Of a stretch of 48,612 nucleotides of DNA, positions 1 to 7,154 are shown piece by piece. Each line of letters starts with the position of its first letter. Position 1 is the first letter of the stretch. The notes under the pieces are model-generated. The model was not told where the DNA came from, did no database searches, and was given only the letters and a program-made list of their open reading frames with translations. The translations under genes were made by a program, and so were the position numbers. The DNA comes from Colimorpha_A sp045540115 (lineage in GTDB: Bacteria; Bacillota; Clostridia; Oscillospirales; CAG-272): contig JAZQGR010000089.1 in assembly GCA_045540115.1 (NCBI GenBank), forward strand, positions 1 to 48,612, in the 5' to 3' direction.

Positions 1-99
1 AAATACACTCTTTACGAGGGCGTTGGCCACAATTCCTGGGATTTAGCCTTCAGAGAAGAGCTGCTGAATTGGCTCTTTACACACAAAAAAGCGGAGTAA
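1..99 (+). CDS. C-terminal end of an alpha/beta hydrolase (5' truncated by window edge)
   Basis: Frame 1 is open from the first base to a TAA at 97-99 and encodes 32 residues. It contains GVGHNSWD followed by a short amphipathic tail (ELLNWLF). A Gly-His followed by xSWD near the C-terminus is the usual setting of the catalytic histidine in prolyl-oligopeptidase, dienelactone-hydrolase or esterase-type alpha/beta hydrolases, where the peptide ends about 20 residues later, as here. The nucleophile and acid lie outside the window, so substrate and exact family cannot be told. Assignment rests on this short tail only. Confidence 0.5.
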   Translation, partial: KYTLYEGVGHNSWDLAFREELLNWLFTHKKAE

Positions 100-119
100 A
101 ATGCGTGTTATCCTTAACG

Positions 120-405
120 GAGAACACGCGGGTGAATTGCAACCTCGCGCTTGCGTGAATTGAAAGACAAGCTTTCATGAATTGCCTGCGGCATGAATTG
201 TGCCTTACGGCACATTGGTTGCAATTCAATTCATGTGAGCGACGAATTGCGTGGCAATTCCGCGAGCAAATCATGGCGGAGCCAATTCATGATGCGTCAG
301 CATCAATTCATTCATAAAAACGAACAGAGCAAGAATATAAGGATTTTCTCCTTGTACTCTTGCTCTCTTTCTGTTGTATAAGGGTTTGGGCTTAGCCCAT
401 ATTTG
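120..405 (+). repeat. Composite hairpin-array repeat module, left copy
   Basis: The gene-free stretch 100-575 holds an array of a constant heptamer, TGAATTG (133, 156, 178, 194), which flips to its complement CAATTCA (222, 227, 283, 304) on the right half. Short perfect hairpins with different stems lie between the heptamers, such as TGCC-TTAC-GGCA (201-212) and GATGC-GTCA-GCATC (291-304). Downstream come a larger stem-loop (AGAGCAAGA 326-334 with TCTTGCTCT 358-366, inner stem AAGGA/TCCTT), a pyrimidine tract at 359-373 and a small palindrome GGGCTTAGCCCA (388-399). The same order of parts occurs inverted at 48338-48612. The stem at 326-366 could also act as a terminator for the upstream hydrolase. 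Confidence 0.75.
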
Positions 406-510
406 CGTTTGACTAGTCAAATGCAATGCTTGCACTTTGTTCAAAGTATAAATTCTCCGCTAAGAACATCACCTATTGTGTTCTCTGTCCTTTGCGCGTT
501 CTGTCGGCGC

Positions 511-539
511 TTGACACCGTCCGAATAATGTGATAAAAT
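511..539 (+). promoter_or_regulatory. SigA-type promoter for the zinc-ribbon membrane protein
   Basis: TTGACA at 511-516, a 17-bp spacer and TAAAAT at 534-539, 36 bp upstream of the ATG at 576, with the RBS GGAGG at 566-570. Confidence 0.7.
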
Positions 540-575
540 AAAAGTGTAAAGCCAACAGAATTATTGGAGGTAACT

Positions 576-1139
576 ATGTTTTGCAGCAAATGCGGCGGCG
601 AGATCCCGAAAAAGAATAATAGATTTTGTCCCTACTGCGGTAGACCGACAGATTTTGCTTATACCGAGCAGACTCAGCAGTCTCAGAATACTCAGCCGGG
701 CGAGAACGCTGAAAGCGGGCAGAAACAGCAGACGTACCAAAATCAGCAGACCTATCAGAATTATCAGTATCAGCAAGCGAATTATCAGAATTATCAGAAT
801 TATCAGGCAAATCAGAGCGGCTATCAATACTATAATCCCTATCAGTATCCGCCGTATCCCTACACGTACCCCGTTCCCGGAAAGGGCTACGGTATTGCCT
901 CGCTCATTCTCGGTATCTGCTCGATACTGTTGATTGAGCTTTCGCTTATAGGACTTATCATATCGATCATCGGACTCTGCCTTGGTATATCCTCTTCAAG
1001 AAGCGCGAAGAGTGTAGGAAGGACAAACGGAGTCGCGACCGCGGGAATCGTTTGCTCGTCCATCGGACTCGGAATCAACGGAGCAATAGTCCTGTTCGTT
1101 TTCTTAGTTGTTGTTCTCGCAATATTTGCCGTGATCTGA
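576..1139 (+). CDS. Zinc-ribbon, DUF4190-type membrane protein
   Basis: A 187-residue protein. It opens with a zinc ribbon (CSKC near residue 3 and CPYC near residue 19), runs through a low-complexity Gln/Asn/Tyr-rich linker (about residues 30-90, repeats of the type YQNYQ), and ends in two hydrophobic segments separated by a short polar loop (about 105-140 and 155-187), the layout of DUF4190 proteins. The function is unknown; such proteins are thought to be membrane-associated with the ribbon in the cytoplasm. The ATG at 576 is preferred over an upstream TTG at 564, because GGAGG (566-570) sits correctly for the ATG only. It is monocistronic, with its own promoter and terminator. Confidence 0.8.
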   Translation: MFCSKCGGEIPKKNNRFCPYCGRPTDFAYTEQTQQSQNTQPGENAESGQKQQTYQNQQTYQNYQYQQANYQNYQNYQANQSGYQYYNPYQYPPYPYTYPVPGKGYGIASLILGICSILLIELSLIGLIISIIGLCLGISSSRSAKSVGRTNGVATAGIVCSSIGLGINGAIVLFVFLVVVLAIFAVI

Positions 1140-1150
1140 TAAATATAAGA

Positions 1151-1180
1151 AAGCCAATGCCATTCGGCATTGGCTTTTTT
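1151..1180 (+). terminator. Rho-independent terminator
   Basis: Stem AAGCCAATGCC / GGCATTGGCTT with loop ATTC, followed by a T run; 11 bp after the zinc-ribbon gene and just before the 3' end of the convergent DUF2752 gene. Confidence 0.85.
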
Positions 1181-1187
1181 GAAATGA

Positions 1188-1529
1188 TTATACTTTTTGG
1201 AATATTCGAAAAAAATAAAAAACACAATTGACCGAAACAACCGTCAATGAATAAATCATAATCGGCTTTTTTCTTATAGCTTCGGATACTATTAGTAAAA
1301 AGACAGAAAGTAATGGTAACGCCATCGGATTATAATTAATATAACTACATATATCAAACCTTAAAAATGATACCAATGCGCGCGTCGTTCCGCAGGCTGG
1401 GCAAGGGAAGCCCGTAAATTTGTATATCGGGCAACCGAAATCAAGAATTATAAACAGACAAATAGCAAAGCACATTATTACAGAAGGAATAATGTGCTTT
1501 TTTGCCGTTAATGATAATTGTGATTTCAA
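1188..1529 (-). CDS. DUF2752 membrane protein
   Basis: A protein of about 113 residues with three hydrophobic segments. It carries the DUF2752 signature GFPCPACGTTRA (about residues 40-51 from the proposed start), a Cys-x-x-Cys motif at a membrane boundary. The function of the family is unknown; it often sits beside TM2-domain genes, as here. The start is placed at TTG 1529-1527, which overlaps the TGA of the upstream TM2 gene in a TTGA arrangement, indicating translational coupling. Longer readings of this frame only run through the TM2 gene out of frame and are not credible. Confidence 0.75.
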   Translation of the reverse strand: MKSQLSLTAKKHIIPSVIMCFAICLFIILDFGCPIYKFTGFPCPACGTTRALVSFLRFDICSYINYNPMALPLLSVFLLIVSEAIRKKPIMIYSLTVVSVNCVFYFFRIFQKV

Positions 1530-1861
1530 ATCAACGCCATTACCTGATTGAAATTGAGCTCTTTTGCTCTCTTCTGAATGGAGAACCAGTCGATGATAGT
1601 CAGAATGCCGCATAGTCCGCCCGTAAGTAGTTTGAGTACACCCATACCGGTGTCCTTTACCATGAAACGGTCTACGCCCCAACCTCCAAGAAAAAGAGAG
1701 ATGAGAAGAATAGTAGTCGGATCCTTGAACTCGATGCTCGAAAGAAGAGCGAACTTTGATTCATCCATCGACATAAGCTTTTCTTTAAGGTATACTACCT
1801 TTTCTGCCGGAAAATACTTTTGATTTGACATGATATACATGTCGACTTTTTGCTGTTCCAT
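1526..1861 (-). CDS. TM2 domain-containing protein
   Basis: A 111-residue protein. After an N-terminal charged region (about residues 1-45) comes a TM2 domain: a first transmembrane helix, the polar turn GGWGVDRFMVKDTGMG and a second helix (LLTGGLCGILTIIDWFSI). TM2 domains are two-helix membrane modules without a settled biochemical role. The start ATG at 1861-1859 has an AGGAG site (complement of 1866-1870) 6-7 nt upstream. It is the first gene of a two-gene minus-strand operon with the DUF2752 gene, transcribed from a strong promoter that overlaps the operators of the divergent XRE gene. Confidence 0.85.
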   Translation of the reverse strand: MEQQKVDMYIMSNQKYFPAEKVVYLKEKLMSMDESKFALLSSIEFKDPTTILLISLFLGGWGVDRFMVKDTGMGVLKLLTGGLCGILTIIDWFSIQKRAKELNFNQVMALI

Positions 1862-1883
1862 AATTAGCTCCTAAATTTTATTT

Positions 1884-1955
1884 TGACATTCACTGAATGT
1901 CAATTATGAAACCATTATAAGGTATAATTTAAAAAATGTCAAGCACTGAATGTCA
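1884..1955. promoter_or_regulatory. Pair of operators between TM2 and XRE genes
   Basis: A perfect palindrome, TGACATTC-ACT-GAATGTCA, lies at 1884-1902, and a near copy (TGTCAAGCACTGAATGTCA) at 1937-1955 shares 17 of 19 positions. The second covers the -35 box of the minus-strand promoter and the first lies just downstream of its transcription start, a layout suited to repression. The adjacent XRE-type gene is the obvious candidate to bind them and would thereby also regulate itself. Confidence 0.7.
1914..1942 (-). promoter_or_regulatory. SigA promoter of the TM2-DUF2752 operon
   Basis: On the minus strand, TTGACA (1942-1937), a 17-bp spacer and TATAAT (1919-1914): a full-consensus promoter flanked by the two operator copies. 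Confidence 0.8.
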
Positions 1956-1970
1956 AAAAAGGTGAAAAAA

Positions 1971-2213
1971 GTGTTTATTAATAAGAATTTAGACGGAAAA
2001 AACAATATTTGCGGCAAAAATATCGCGAAATTCAGAATGGAAATGAAGATTTCGCAAAGAAAGCTCGCCGATCTTTTGCAAATAAATGGGCTAAATGTTG
2101 ATAAGAACGCCGTGCAGAGAATGGAATCGGGTCAGAGATTTATTACGGATATTGAGCTTCTTTATATTTCAAAAGTGCTTAATAAAACGTTAAATGAGTT
2201 ATACGGTAATTGA
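1971..2213 (+). CDS. XRE-family HTH transcriptional regulator
   Basis: A protein of about 80 residues, nearly all one helix-turn-helix domain: NIAKFRMEMKISQRKLADLL, a recognition region around NAVQRMESG and a closing helix ITDIELLYISKVLNKTLNELY. It probably represses the divergent TM2-DUF2752 operon and itself through the TGACATTC palindromes. GTG at 1971 is chosen because AAGGTG at 1959-1964 is a well-placed RBS and a TATAAT at 1923-1928 would start the transcript near 1935. An ATG at 1950 in the same frame would add 7 residues but has no RBS and lies inside the operator. A terminator follows the stop directly. Confidence 0.8.
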   Translation: MFINKNLDGKNNICGKNIAKFRMEMKISQRKLADLLQINGLNVDKNAVQRMESGQRFITDIELLYISKVLNKTLNELYGN

Positions 2214-2241
2214 AAAAGCGTCGGCAAAGCCGACGCTTTTT
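2214..2241. terminator. Bidirectional terminator
   Basis: AAAAAGCGTCGGC-AAA-GCCGACGCTTTTT, with A and T runs on both sides; serves the XRE gene and the convergent three-gene operon ending at 2250. Confidence 0.85.
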
Positions 2242-2249
2242 GCGTCAAT

Positions 2250-2723
2250 TTATAACCCCGATAAGAACAGAGTCGCAAGTATGAGCAGAGCGTCGACGGG
2301 GATATCCCCCTCGCGATCCTTGTCGGTGAAAATGAGGAACGCCAGACCGAGGAGCAGCAGGTCGTCGCTTCCGAGCTTGCTCAGATCAATAAGCGGCCTG
2401 CTTTCTCGCGATGCGGTCATAAGCGCGTCGGGAATAGGCTCGTTTACCTTCCTTTCTCCCTCTCCGTTCTGACCGAGGATGCCAAAAGGCGCCTCGTTTT
2501 TGTCGACAATATCGTCGCTCGGCTCGCGGTAATTCTCCTCGCTGTACTGCGGATAACGCGGTGTTATGTCGCGACCGAACGCTGTTCCTCTGCTGCTTGG
2601 ACGCGTCAGCGCGGCGCGCGGCTGTGATTCGTCTGTCGGCGGTCGCAGCGTCAGAGCCGTGCCGCTGTAATCGGGCGGAAGCGGAGCTTCCGTATTTCTG
2701 CTTGCATAGCTTCTTGTGTACAT
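2250..2723 (-). CDS. Hypothetical protein with hydrophobic C-terminus
   Basis: A 157-residue protein. The first about 115 residues are polar, rich in Pro, Arg, Ser and Asp and probably disordered. The last 40 carry two short hydrophobic stretches around an acidic turn (DDLLLLGLAFLIF, then DALLILATLFLSGL). I recognise no named domain; short clostridial proteins with a DDLLLLGL-type tail are common and uncharacterised. ATG 2723-2721 is taken as start because a GAGGG site lies 5 nt before it; a GTG at 2735 has none. It is the last gene of a three-gene operon. Confidence 0.65.
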   Translation of the reverse strand: MYTRSYASRNTEAPLPPDYSGTALTLRPPTDESQPRAALTRPSSRGTAFGRDITPRYPQYSEENYREPSDDIVDKNEAPFGILGQNGEGERKVNEPIPDALMTASRESRPLIDLSKLGSDDLLLLGLAFLIFTDKDREGDIPVDALLILATLFLSGL

Positions 2724-2737
2724 TTTATCCCTCACTT

Positions 2738-3046
2738 TCAGAGGTTGCCGAGCACTTTGCTCAGATCGGTCAGCTTTATCATTTTCAGCATTTTTATCAT
2801 ATTGTCCGCACTTTTGCGCCGTTCGGGCGAAAGATACGGTCTGATCGCCGAAATGAGCGCGATTCGCTCCTCGTTTCCCTTTGTAAGAAAGCTCGGCTTT
2901 GCCTCTGGCACCTCGGTTTTAGTGACCTCGGGTGCCGGCGACGGATTTTCGCTTCCTCCCGTCAGACCTTGGGCGACGCTCATTAGCTTCGACATCGTTT
3001 CCGGGTCCGACATAACGCTTTTCAGCATTTCGGAAATATCGTCCAT
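2738..3046 (-). CDS. Small hypothetical protein
   Basis: A 102-residue soluble protein. The N-terminal helix is of the type ISEMLKSVMSDPETMSKLM, followed by a Pro/Glu-rich linker (about residues 30-55) and a basic helical C-terminus (ALISAIRPYLSPERRKSADNMIKML). The final block resembles the conserved C-terminus of uncharacterised clostridial small proteins, but no function is known to me. An AAGGAGAC site precedes the ATG at 3046. It sits 13 bp after the gene upstream and 14 bp before the next, so all three are probably co-expressed. Confidence 0.65.
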   Translation of the reverse strand: MDDISEMLKSVMSDPETMSKLMSVAQGLTGGSENPSPAPEVTKTEVPEAKPSFLTKGNEERIALISAIRPYLSPERRKSADNMIKMLKMIKLTDLSKVLGNL

Positions 3047-3059
3047 ACCGTCTCCTTTC

Positions 3060-3302
3060 TCAAAGCCCGAGGTTTTTCTTCAGCTCTTCGGCTTTTTCGG
3101 GGGAAACCTTCGATAAAAATGTCTGCATTTCGTTCTTCGACATCGTGCCTATTTTGCGCTTGATGAAGCCCGAATTATTGACTGCCATGCGCTTTTGAGA
3201 CTGTGATGCGCCGAGTGCATCCGCAATCTGTCCGATCGCCTTTTTCAGCTCCGCGTCATTCATCGCGGTAATTTTGTTTATCATATCTTGGCTGATTTCC
3301 AT
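3060..3302 (-). CDS. Small hypothetical protein, first gene of operon
   Basis: An 80-residue, helical, charged protein without membrane segments. Its C-terminus (MQTFLSKVSPEKAEELKKNLGL) resembles a short helical-bundle motif, and the N-terminus (INKITAMNDAELKKAIGQIADALG) looks amphipathic. There is no recognised family. The start has AAGGAAGG 5-6 nt upstream of ATG 3302-3300. It is the first gene of the minus-strand operon 3302-2250 and lies divergently from the metallophosphoesterase gene. Confidence 0.65.
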   Translation of the reverse strand: MEISQDMINKITAMNDAELKKAIGQIADALGASQSQKRMAVNNSGFIKRKIGTMSKNEMQTFLSKVSPEKAEELKKNLGL

Positions 3303-3350
3303 ATCGTACCTTCCTTTATTTACAAAAAACTGTGGTAATCAATTTCATTC

Positions 3351-3361
3351 TATGCTATAAT
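3351..3361 (+). promoter_or_regulatory. Extended -10 promoter element
   Basis: TATGCTATAAT, an extended -10 (TGn-TATAAT), lies 26 bp upstream of the metallophosphoesterase start. There is no good -35 box 17 bp further up. Confidence 0.55.
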
Positions 3362-3386
3362 CAAGGTAACGTTACTTGGAGGACTT

Positions 3387-3875
3387 ATGAAGATACTTGT
3401 TTTTTCGGACAGTCACGGCAAATACGAAAGGATGGCTGACGTTTTTTCGCGCGATAAATATGACGTTGTGCTTTTCCTTGGCGACGGGATATCCGATTTC
3501 GATAAGCTGCAAAAAAGCAATATGACAAGCGCGAGAATGATAGCGGTCAAGGGAAATTGCGACCTTTTCGACGGCACGCCCGAGGAGAGAATAATAGAGC
3601 TCGACGGTTTCCGCGTGCTGATGCTCCACGGGCACGGCAAAAACGTAAAGCACGGTACGACCGTTCTTGAGTATTACGCGAGGGAAAAGGAAGTTGACCT
3701 TGTTCTCTACGGTCATACGCATTCCCGCGATATAAGGCGTATCGAAAACGAAAAACCGTTTTATATCTTCAATCCCGGAAGCATCGGCGCATCGTCTTAC
3801 CTTAACCCGTCGTTCGGATATATCGATACGGTAAACGGGCAGATCGTTCTGAACGTTGTTGATTACAGGAGTTAA
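3387..3875 (+). CDS. YfcE/MJ0936-family metallophosphoesterase
   Basis: A 162-residue calcineurin-like phosphodiesterase of the small YfcE type. All metal-binding motifs are visible: SDSHG (D8, H10), LGDG (D33), KGNCD (N57), the LHGH block and GHTH, then the conserved NPGSIG loop. Members hydrolyse phosphodiester model substrates with Mn or Ni; the natural substrate is not settled. Its length is normal for the family. The next gene starts 1 bp after the stop with its own RBS, so the two are co-transcribed. Confidence 0.9.
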   Translation: MKILVFSDSHGKYERMADVFSRDKYDVVLFLGDGISDFDKLQKSNMTSARMIAVKGNCDLFDGTPEERIIELDGFRVLMLHGHGKNVKHGTTVLEYYAREKEVDLVLYGHTHSRDIRRIENEKPFYIFNPGSIGASSYLNPSFGYIDTVNGQIVLNVVDYRS

Positions 3876-3876
3876 T

Positions 3877-4377
3877 ATGAAATACGTTAGCATTAGCAAA
3901 AACAAAAACGCGGTACTGTTCGCAACGCTTTTCGGCGTGCTGACCGCTATTTTTCTTGTTATATCGGTGCTGGATTTTTTTATGCGCGGAATATTTGAGG
4001 TTTTGGCTCTGTCCTGCGCTGTGGTCGTTATTCAGATAGCGCAAAGATATCTGATGTCGTATTACGAATACATTCTTGATCCCACGGACGAGCTTATATC
4101 CTATAACCGACTAACGGTCATTCAGGTCGTCGGAAAAAGAAAGACCTCGCTTTATACCGCGCCGCTCTCTAACCTGAGCGAGGTGATCCCGTATAAAAAG
4201 ATGAAAAAGGTCGAGAAGGAATACGGCAAGATCGGCAAAAAGCTGTCATTTTGCCCCGACATTTTTCCGAAGGAAAGCTGCCTTCTTATATTTGAGGACG
4301 GAAATGAGCTGACGATACTTCGGCTTCAGTGCGGAGCGGAATTTATGTCGGCAATAGGGGAGCGCAAGGGCGTTTGA
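3877..4377 (+). CDS. Two-helix membrane protein of unknown function
   Basis: A 166-residue protein. Two transmembrane helices occupy about residues 10-50 (LFATLFGVLTAIFLVISVLDFF and EVLALSCAVVVIQIA). The remaining 110 residues form a soluble, strand-rich region (LDPTDELISYNRLTVIQVVGKRKTSLY onwards) resembling a PH-like membrane-anchored domain. That resemblance is by eye only. ATG 3877 with CAGGAG 5-6 nt upstream is preferred over a TTG at 3856 inside the previous gene. Confidence 0.65.
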   Translation: MKYVSISKNKNAVLFATLFGVLTAIFLVISVLDFFMRGIFEVLALSCAVVVIQIAQRYLMSYYEYILDPTDELISYNRLTVIQVVGKRKTSLYTAPLSNLSEVIPYKKMKKVEKEYGKIGKKLSFCPDIFPKESCLLIFEDGNELTILRLQCGAEFMSAIGERKGV

Positions 4378-4406
4378 CAAAAATGTCGGTTTTTGTAAGA
4401 AAGGTA

Positions 4407-4436
4407 TTGTAAATCGGCGTGTTTTTGTGTTATAAT
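4407..4436 (+). promoter_or_regulatory. SigA-type promoter for the dCMP deaminase operon
   Basis: TTGTAA (4407-4412), 18-bp spacer, TATAAT (4431-4436), 32 bp before the start codon at 4469. Confidence 0.6.
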
Positions 4437-4468
4437 GTAAGTTAAGAAAATTTTGCTCGGAGGATATT

Positions 4469-4957
4469 ATGGAGAGAGTTTCCAAAATAAACTATTACCT
4501 CGACATCGCGCAAACCGTTGCAAAGCGAAGCACTTGCCTTCGCAAGCACTATGGAGCTATAATTGTAAAGGACGACTGCATCGTTTCGACGGGCTACAAC
4601 GGCTCGCCGAGAGGCAGAAAAAACTGTTCCGACCTTCAGTTCTGCATGCGAGATAAGCTGAATATCCCAAGAGGTGAAAGATACGAGATGTGCCGCTCGA
4701 TCCACGCGGAGGCAAACGCGATCATCTCCGCGTCACGCGAGGAGATGATCGGCTCGACGCTCTATATGTCTTGTCTTGATGCAAAAACAGGCGAGCTTGT
4801 GCCGGGAACCTCGAGCTGTGCAATGTGTAAGCGTCAGGTCATAAACGCAGGTATCGAAAAGGTCGTTATCCGAGACACCGAGGACACCTACCGTATTATA
4901 GAGGTCTCGGATTGGATAACCGACGACGATAGCCTGAGCGGTCAGTTCGGCTATTAA
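4469..4957 (+). CDS. comEB: Deoxycytidylate (dCMP) deaminase, ComEB-like
   Basis: A 162-residue zinc deaminase that converts dCMP to dUMP for thymidylate synthesis. The zinc site is complete: H79-A-E81 in SIHAEANAI, and C117/C120 in CAMCKR. The N-terminal YYLDIAQTVAKRSTC and GYNGSPRG blocks match the dCMP/ComE subgroup and not tRNA adenosine deaminases. Length is typical. A GGAGG site precedes the ATG. In Bacillus the gene lies in the com operon without a role in DNA uptake; here no competence genes are nearby, and a membrane protein and rimI-tsaD follow in the same direction. Confidence 0.88.
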   Translation: MERVSKINYYLDIAQTVAKRSTCLRKHYGAIIVKDDCIVSTGYNGSPRGRKNCSDLQFCMRDKLNIPRGERYEMCRSIHAEANAIISASREEMIGSTLYMSCLDAKTGELVPGTSSCAMCKRQVINAGIEKVVIRDTEDTYRIIEVSDWITDDDSLSGQFGY

Positions 4958-4968
4958 GGGGCAGGAAA

Positions 4969-5700
4969 TTGAGTAAGAAAAAAGCAAGAAACACGCTCAA
5001 AAAGGAAGCGGCAAAAAAAGCGAAGCTCGATAAAAAGAAACGGACGCAAAGGCTGTCCGTTATCATCGCTATCGCGGTTATTGCCGTTATCGCGATGATT
5101 GCGATATTTATGCCGAAGAGTAACGGCGTAATATTCAAATACAAAGAGGGAACCTATATCGATCCGACGACCGATAAGGTCTATTGCCCGACCGATACCT
5201 CGACATATCTTATCAAGACGGAGTTTTTTAAGAACAATTACTACGGCAAGATGGGTAAACACAAGGTATACACGATCCCCGGGGTGAAAAACAAGGATTG
5301 GCTTGTCAGACAACTGACGGACGATCTCTTTGAGCTTTACCACGAGGAGAGCGTTCACCTTCCCGAAATATCTGAATTTGAAGCGACCGAGCTTTATCTG
5401 TTCGTTGACGCGCCTGTTATCTTCTATCGCGAGGAGATAAAAAACGAGTCGGAGATCGATAATATCGTTTCGATCCTGACAAACGGTGAAAAGGTCAATG
5501 ATGAGGATACGGGCGAATTTCTTGAGACATATTCGATCCGATTCGTGTCTGAAAAATACGACCACATGTATTATTGCGTCGAGTACGTTATAACCGAGAG
5601 CGGAAGTTACTTCTACGATCACCTTTCTTTTTCTTATATTAAGGCAAACGGGATCCTTGACGGTTACGTTGAGTCGCTTAAGGAGCAGCGCGGTGAATGA
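4969..5700 (+). CDS. Single-pass membrane protein of unknown function
   Basis: A 243-residue protein. A very basic N-terminus (KKKARNTLKKEAAKKAK...) precedes one transmembrane helix at about residues 30-48 (SVIIAIAVIAVIAMIAIF). The extracytoplasmic C-terminal region of about 190 residues is rich in Tyr, Asp and Glu and has no motif that I recognise. The start is TTG 4969 with CAGGA 4 nt before it; the next upstream start in frame would overlap the deaminase. The stop overlaps the rimI start by 8 nt, so the protein is co-translated with the modification genes, though nothing links it to them functionally. Confidence 0.65.
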   Translation: MSKKKARNTLKKEAAKKAKLDKKKRTQRLSVIIAIAVIAVIAMIAIFMPKSNGVIFKYKEGTYIDPTTDKVYCPTDTSTYLIKTEFFKNNYYGKMGKHKVYTIPGVKNKDWLVRQLTDDLFELYHEESVHLPEISEFEATELYLFVDAPVIFYREEIKNESEIDNIVSILTNGEKVNDEDTGEFLETYSIRFVSEKYDHMYYCVEYVITESGSYFYDHLSFSYIKANGILDGYVESLKEQRGE

Positions 5701-6136
5701 GCTTGAATTGAGAACGCTCGGCAAGAGTGATGCACATACGCTTTCGATCCTTGAAGAGGAATGCTTTTCATGCCCGTGGAGCGAGGAGAGCTTTTCCGAG
5801 TGCCTTGGTAACGACAGGTTTTACTTTGTCGGACTGTTTGAAGGCGATAGGCTTATAGGCTACGGCGGACTGACAACCGTCCTTGACGAGGGCGATATTA
5901 CGAACGTTGCCGTATCAGCCGACTGCCGCGGGAACGGACTTGGCAGAAGGCTTATGACAGCTCTTTGCGACGAAGCAAAAAGGCGAGGTGTTATCTATTT
6001 TCACCTTGAGGTAAGAGAAAGCAACGCACCCGCGCGTCATCTGTATGAAAGCCTCGGCTTTAATATCGACGGAATAAGAAAGAATTACTATACGAAGCCG
6101 CAGGAAAATGCGGTGCTTATGACTAAAAAGCTATGA
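5693..6136 (+). CDS. rimI: Ribosomal protein S18-alanine N-acetyltransferase RimI
   Basis: A 147-residue GNAT-fold enzyme. It shows the acetyl-CoA-binding motif CRGNGLGRRL (about residues 80-89) after the strand ITNVAVSADC, and the closing ARHLYESLGFNIDGIRKNYY block typical of RimI, which acetylates the N-terminal alanine of S18. GTG 5693 is chosen as start, as AGGAG at 5680-5684 is well placed and the frame then overlaps the upstream stop only slightly. It ends in an ATGA overlap with tsaD, the usual clostridial order. The common partners tsaB and tsaE are not upstream here. Confidence 0.85.
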   Translation: MNELELRTLGKSDAHTLSILEEECFSCPWSEESFSECLGNDRFYFVGLFEGDRLIGYGGLTTVLDEGDITNVAVSADCRGNGLGRRLMTALCDEAKRRGVIYFHLEVRESNAPARHLYESLGFNIDGIRKNYYTKPQENAVLMTKKL

Positions 6137-7137
6137 AGATTTTATCAATTGAAAGCTCCTGCGACGAGACCTCGGCGGCGGTCGTCGAGATGGGAGAGGA
6201 AAGAAAGATACTTTCGAATATCGTCGCTTCACAAATAGAAACGCACGCCTTATACGGCGGTGTAGTGCCCGAGATCGCAAGCCGAGCGCACAGCGAGGTG
6301 ATATCGAAGATCACCTACGAAGCGCTTGAAAGCGCAGGTGTTACGCTTGATGATATCGACGCTATCGGTGTGACGAACCGCCCCGGACTTATCGGCGCCC
6401 TTCTCGTCGGCGTGAATTTTTCCAAATCGCTTGCGCTGTCAAGAAATATACCGCTTGTCCCCGTGCATCATATAAGAGGGCATATAGCGGCGAATTACCT
6501 CGTTCACCACGACCTCAAGCCGCCCTTTTTGGCGCTCGTCGTTTCGGGCGGACACACCTCGCTTATCGAGGTCACAGACTACACGCATTTTGAGACTGTC
6601 GGCAGAACGAAGGACGATGCGATGGGCGAATCCTTTGACAAGGTCGCGCGAGTTATGGGTATCCCTTATCCCGGCGGTGCGGAAATGGACCGTCTCGCCT
6701 CGCTCGGAGATAAAAAGGCGTTCAAGCTGCCGTCAGCGGCGCTTAACGATGGAAGCCTCGACTTCTCGTTCAGCGGTCTTAAAACACATATTATAAACAT
6801 TCTTCACAATATGGAGCAAAAGGGGATCCCTTATCCGAAGGAGGATATTGCGGCGTCCTTTACCGAAACGGTGCTGGGGAGCGTTGAAAAGAAGCTGAAA
6901 ATGGCGATCGAACGCTATCCGCATACCTCGCTCGTTCTTGCAGGCGGCGTGTCTGCAAACTCGCACCTGCGCTCCTTTATGGAAGAATTTGCGCTCAAAA
7001 ACGGAATGAAGTTTTACGTTCCCCCGCGCTCGCTCTGCGGAGACAACGCCGCAATGATCGGCGCGCAGGCGTATTATGAATTTTTAGCAGGAAACACCGC
7101 CGACAGTTCGCTGAATGCATACGCGACGGGCGAATAA
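6133..7137 (+). CDS. tsaD: tRNA N6-adenosine threonylcarbamoyltransferase TsaD
   Basis: A 334-residue ASKHA-fold enzyme that transfers the threonylcarbamoyl group to A37 of ANN-decoding tRNAs, in complex with TsaB and TsaE. Visible motifs: ESSCDETSAAVV at the N-terminus, PEIASRAH, the metal-binding histidines in VHHIRGHIAANYL, VVSGGHTSL, and the C-terminal GGVSANSHLR and NAAMIG blocks. Length is standard. It is translationally coupled to rimI (ATGA at 6133). Confidence 0.95.
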   Translation: MKILSIESSCDETSAAVVEMGEERKILSNIVASQIETHALYGGVVPEIASRAHSEVISKITYEALESAGVTLDDIDAIGVTNRPGLIGALLVGVNFSKSLALSRNIPLVPVHHIRGHIAANYLVHHDLKPPFLALVVSGGHTSLIEVTDYTHFETVGRTKDDAMGESFDKVARVMGIPYPGGAEMDRLASLGDKKAFKLPSAALNDGSLDFSFSGLKTHIINILHNMEQKGIPYPKEDIAASFTETVLGSVEKKLKMAIERYPHTSLVLAGGVSANSHLRSFMEEFALKNGMKFYVPPRSLCGDNAAMIGAQAYYEFLAGNTADSSLNAYATGE

Positions 7138-7154
7138 TTTTAGGAGAAACTACC

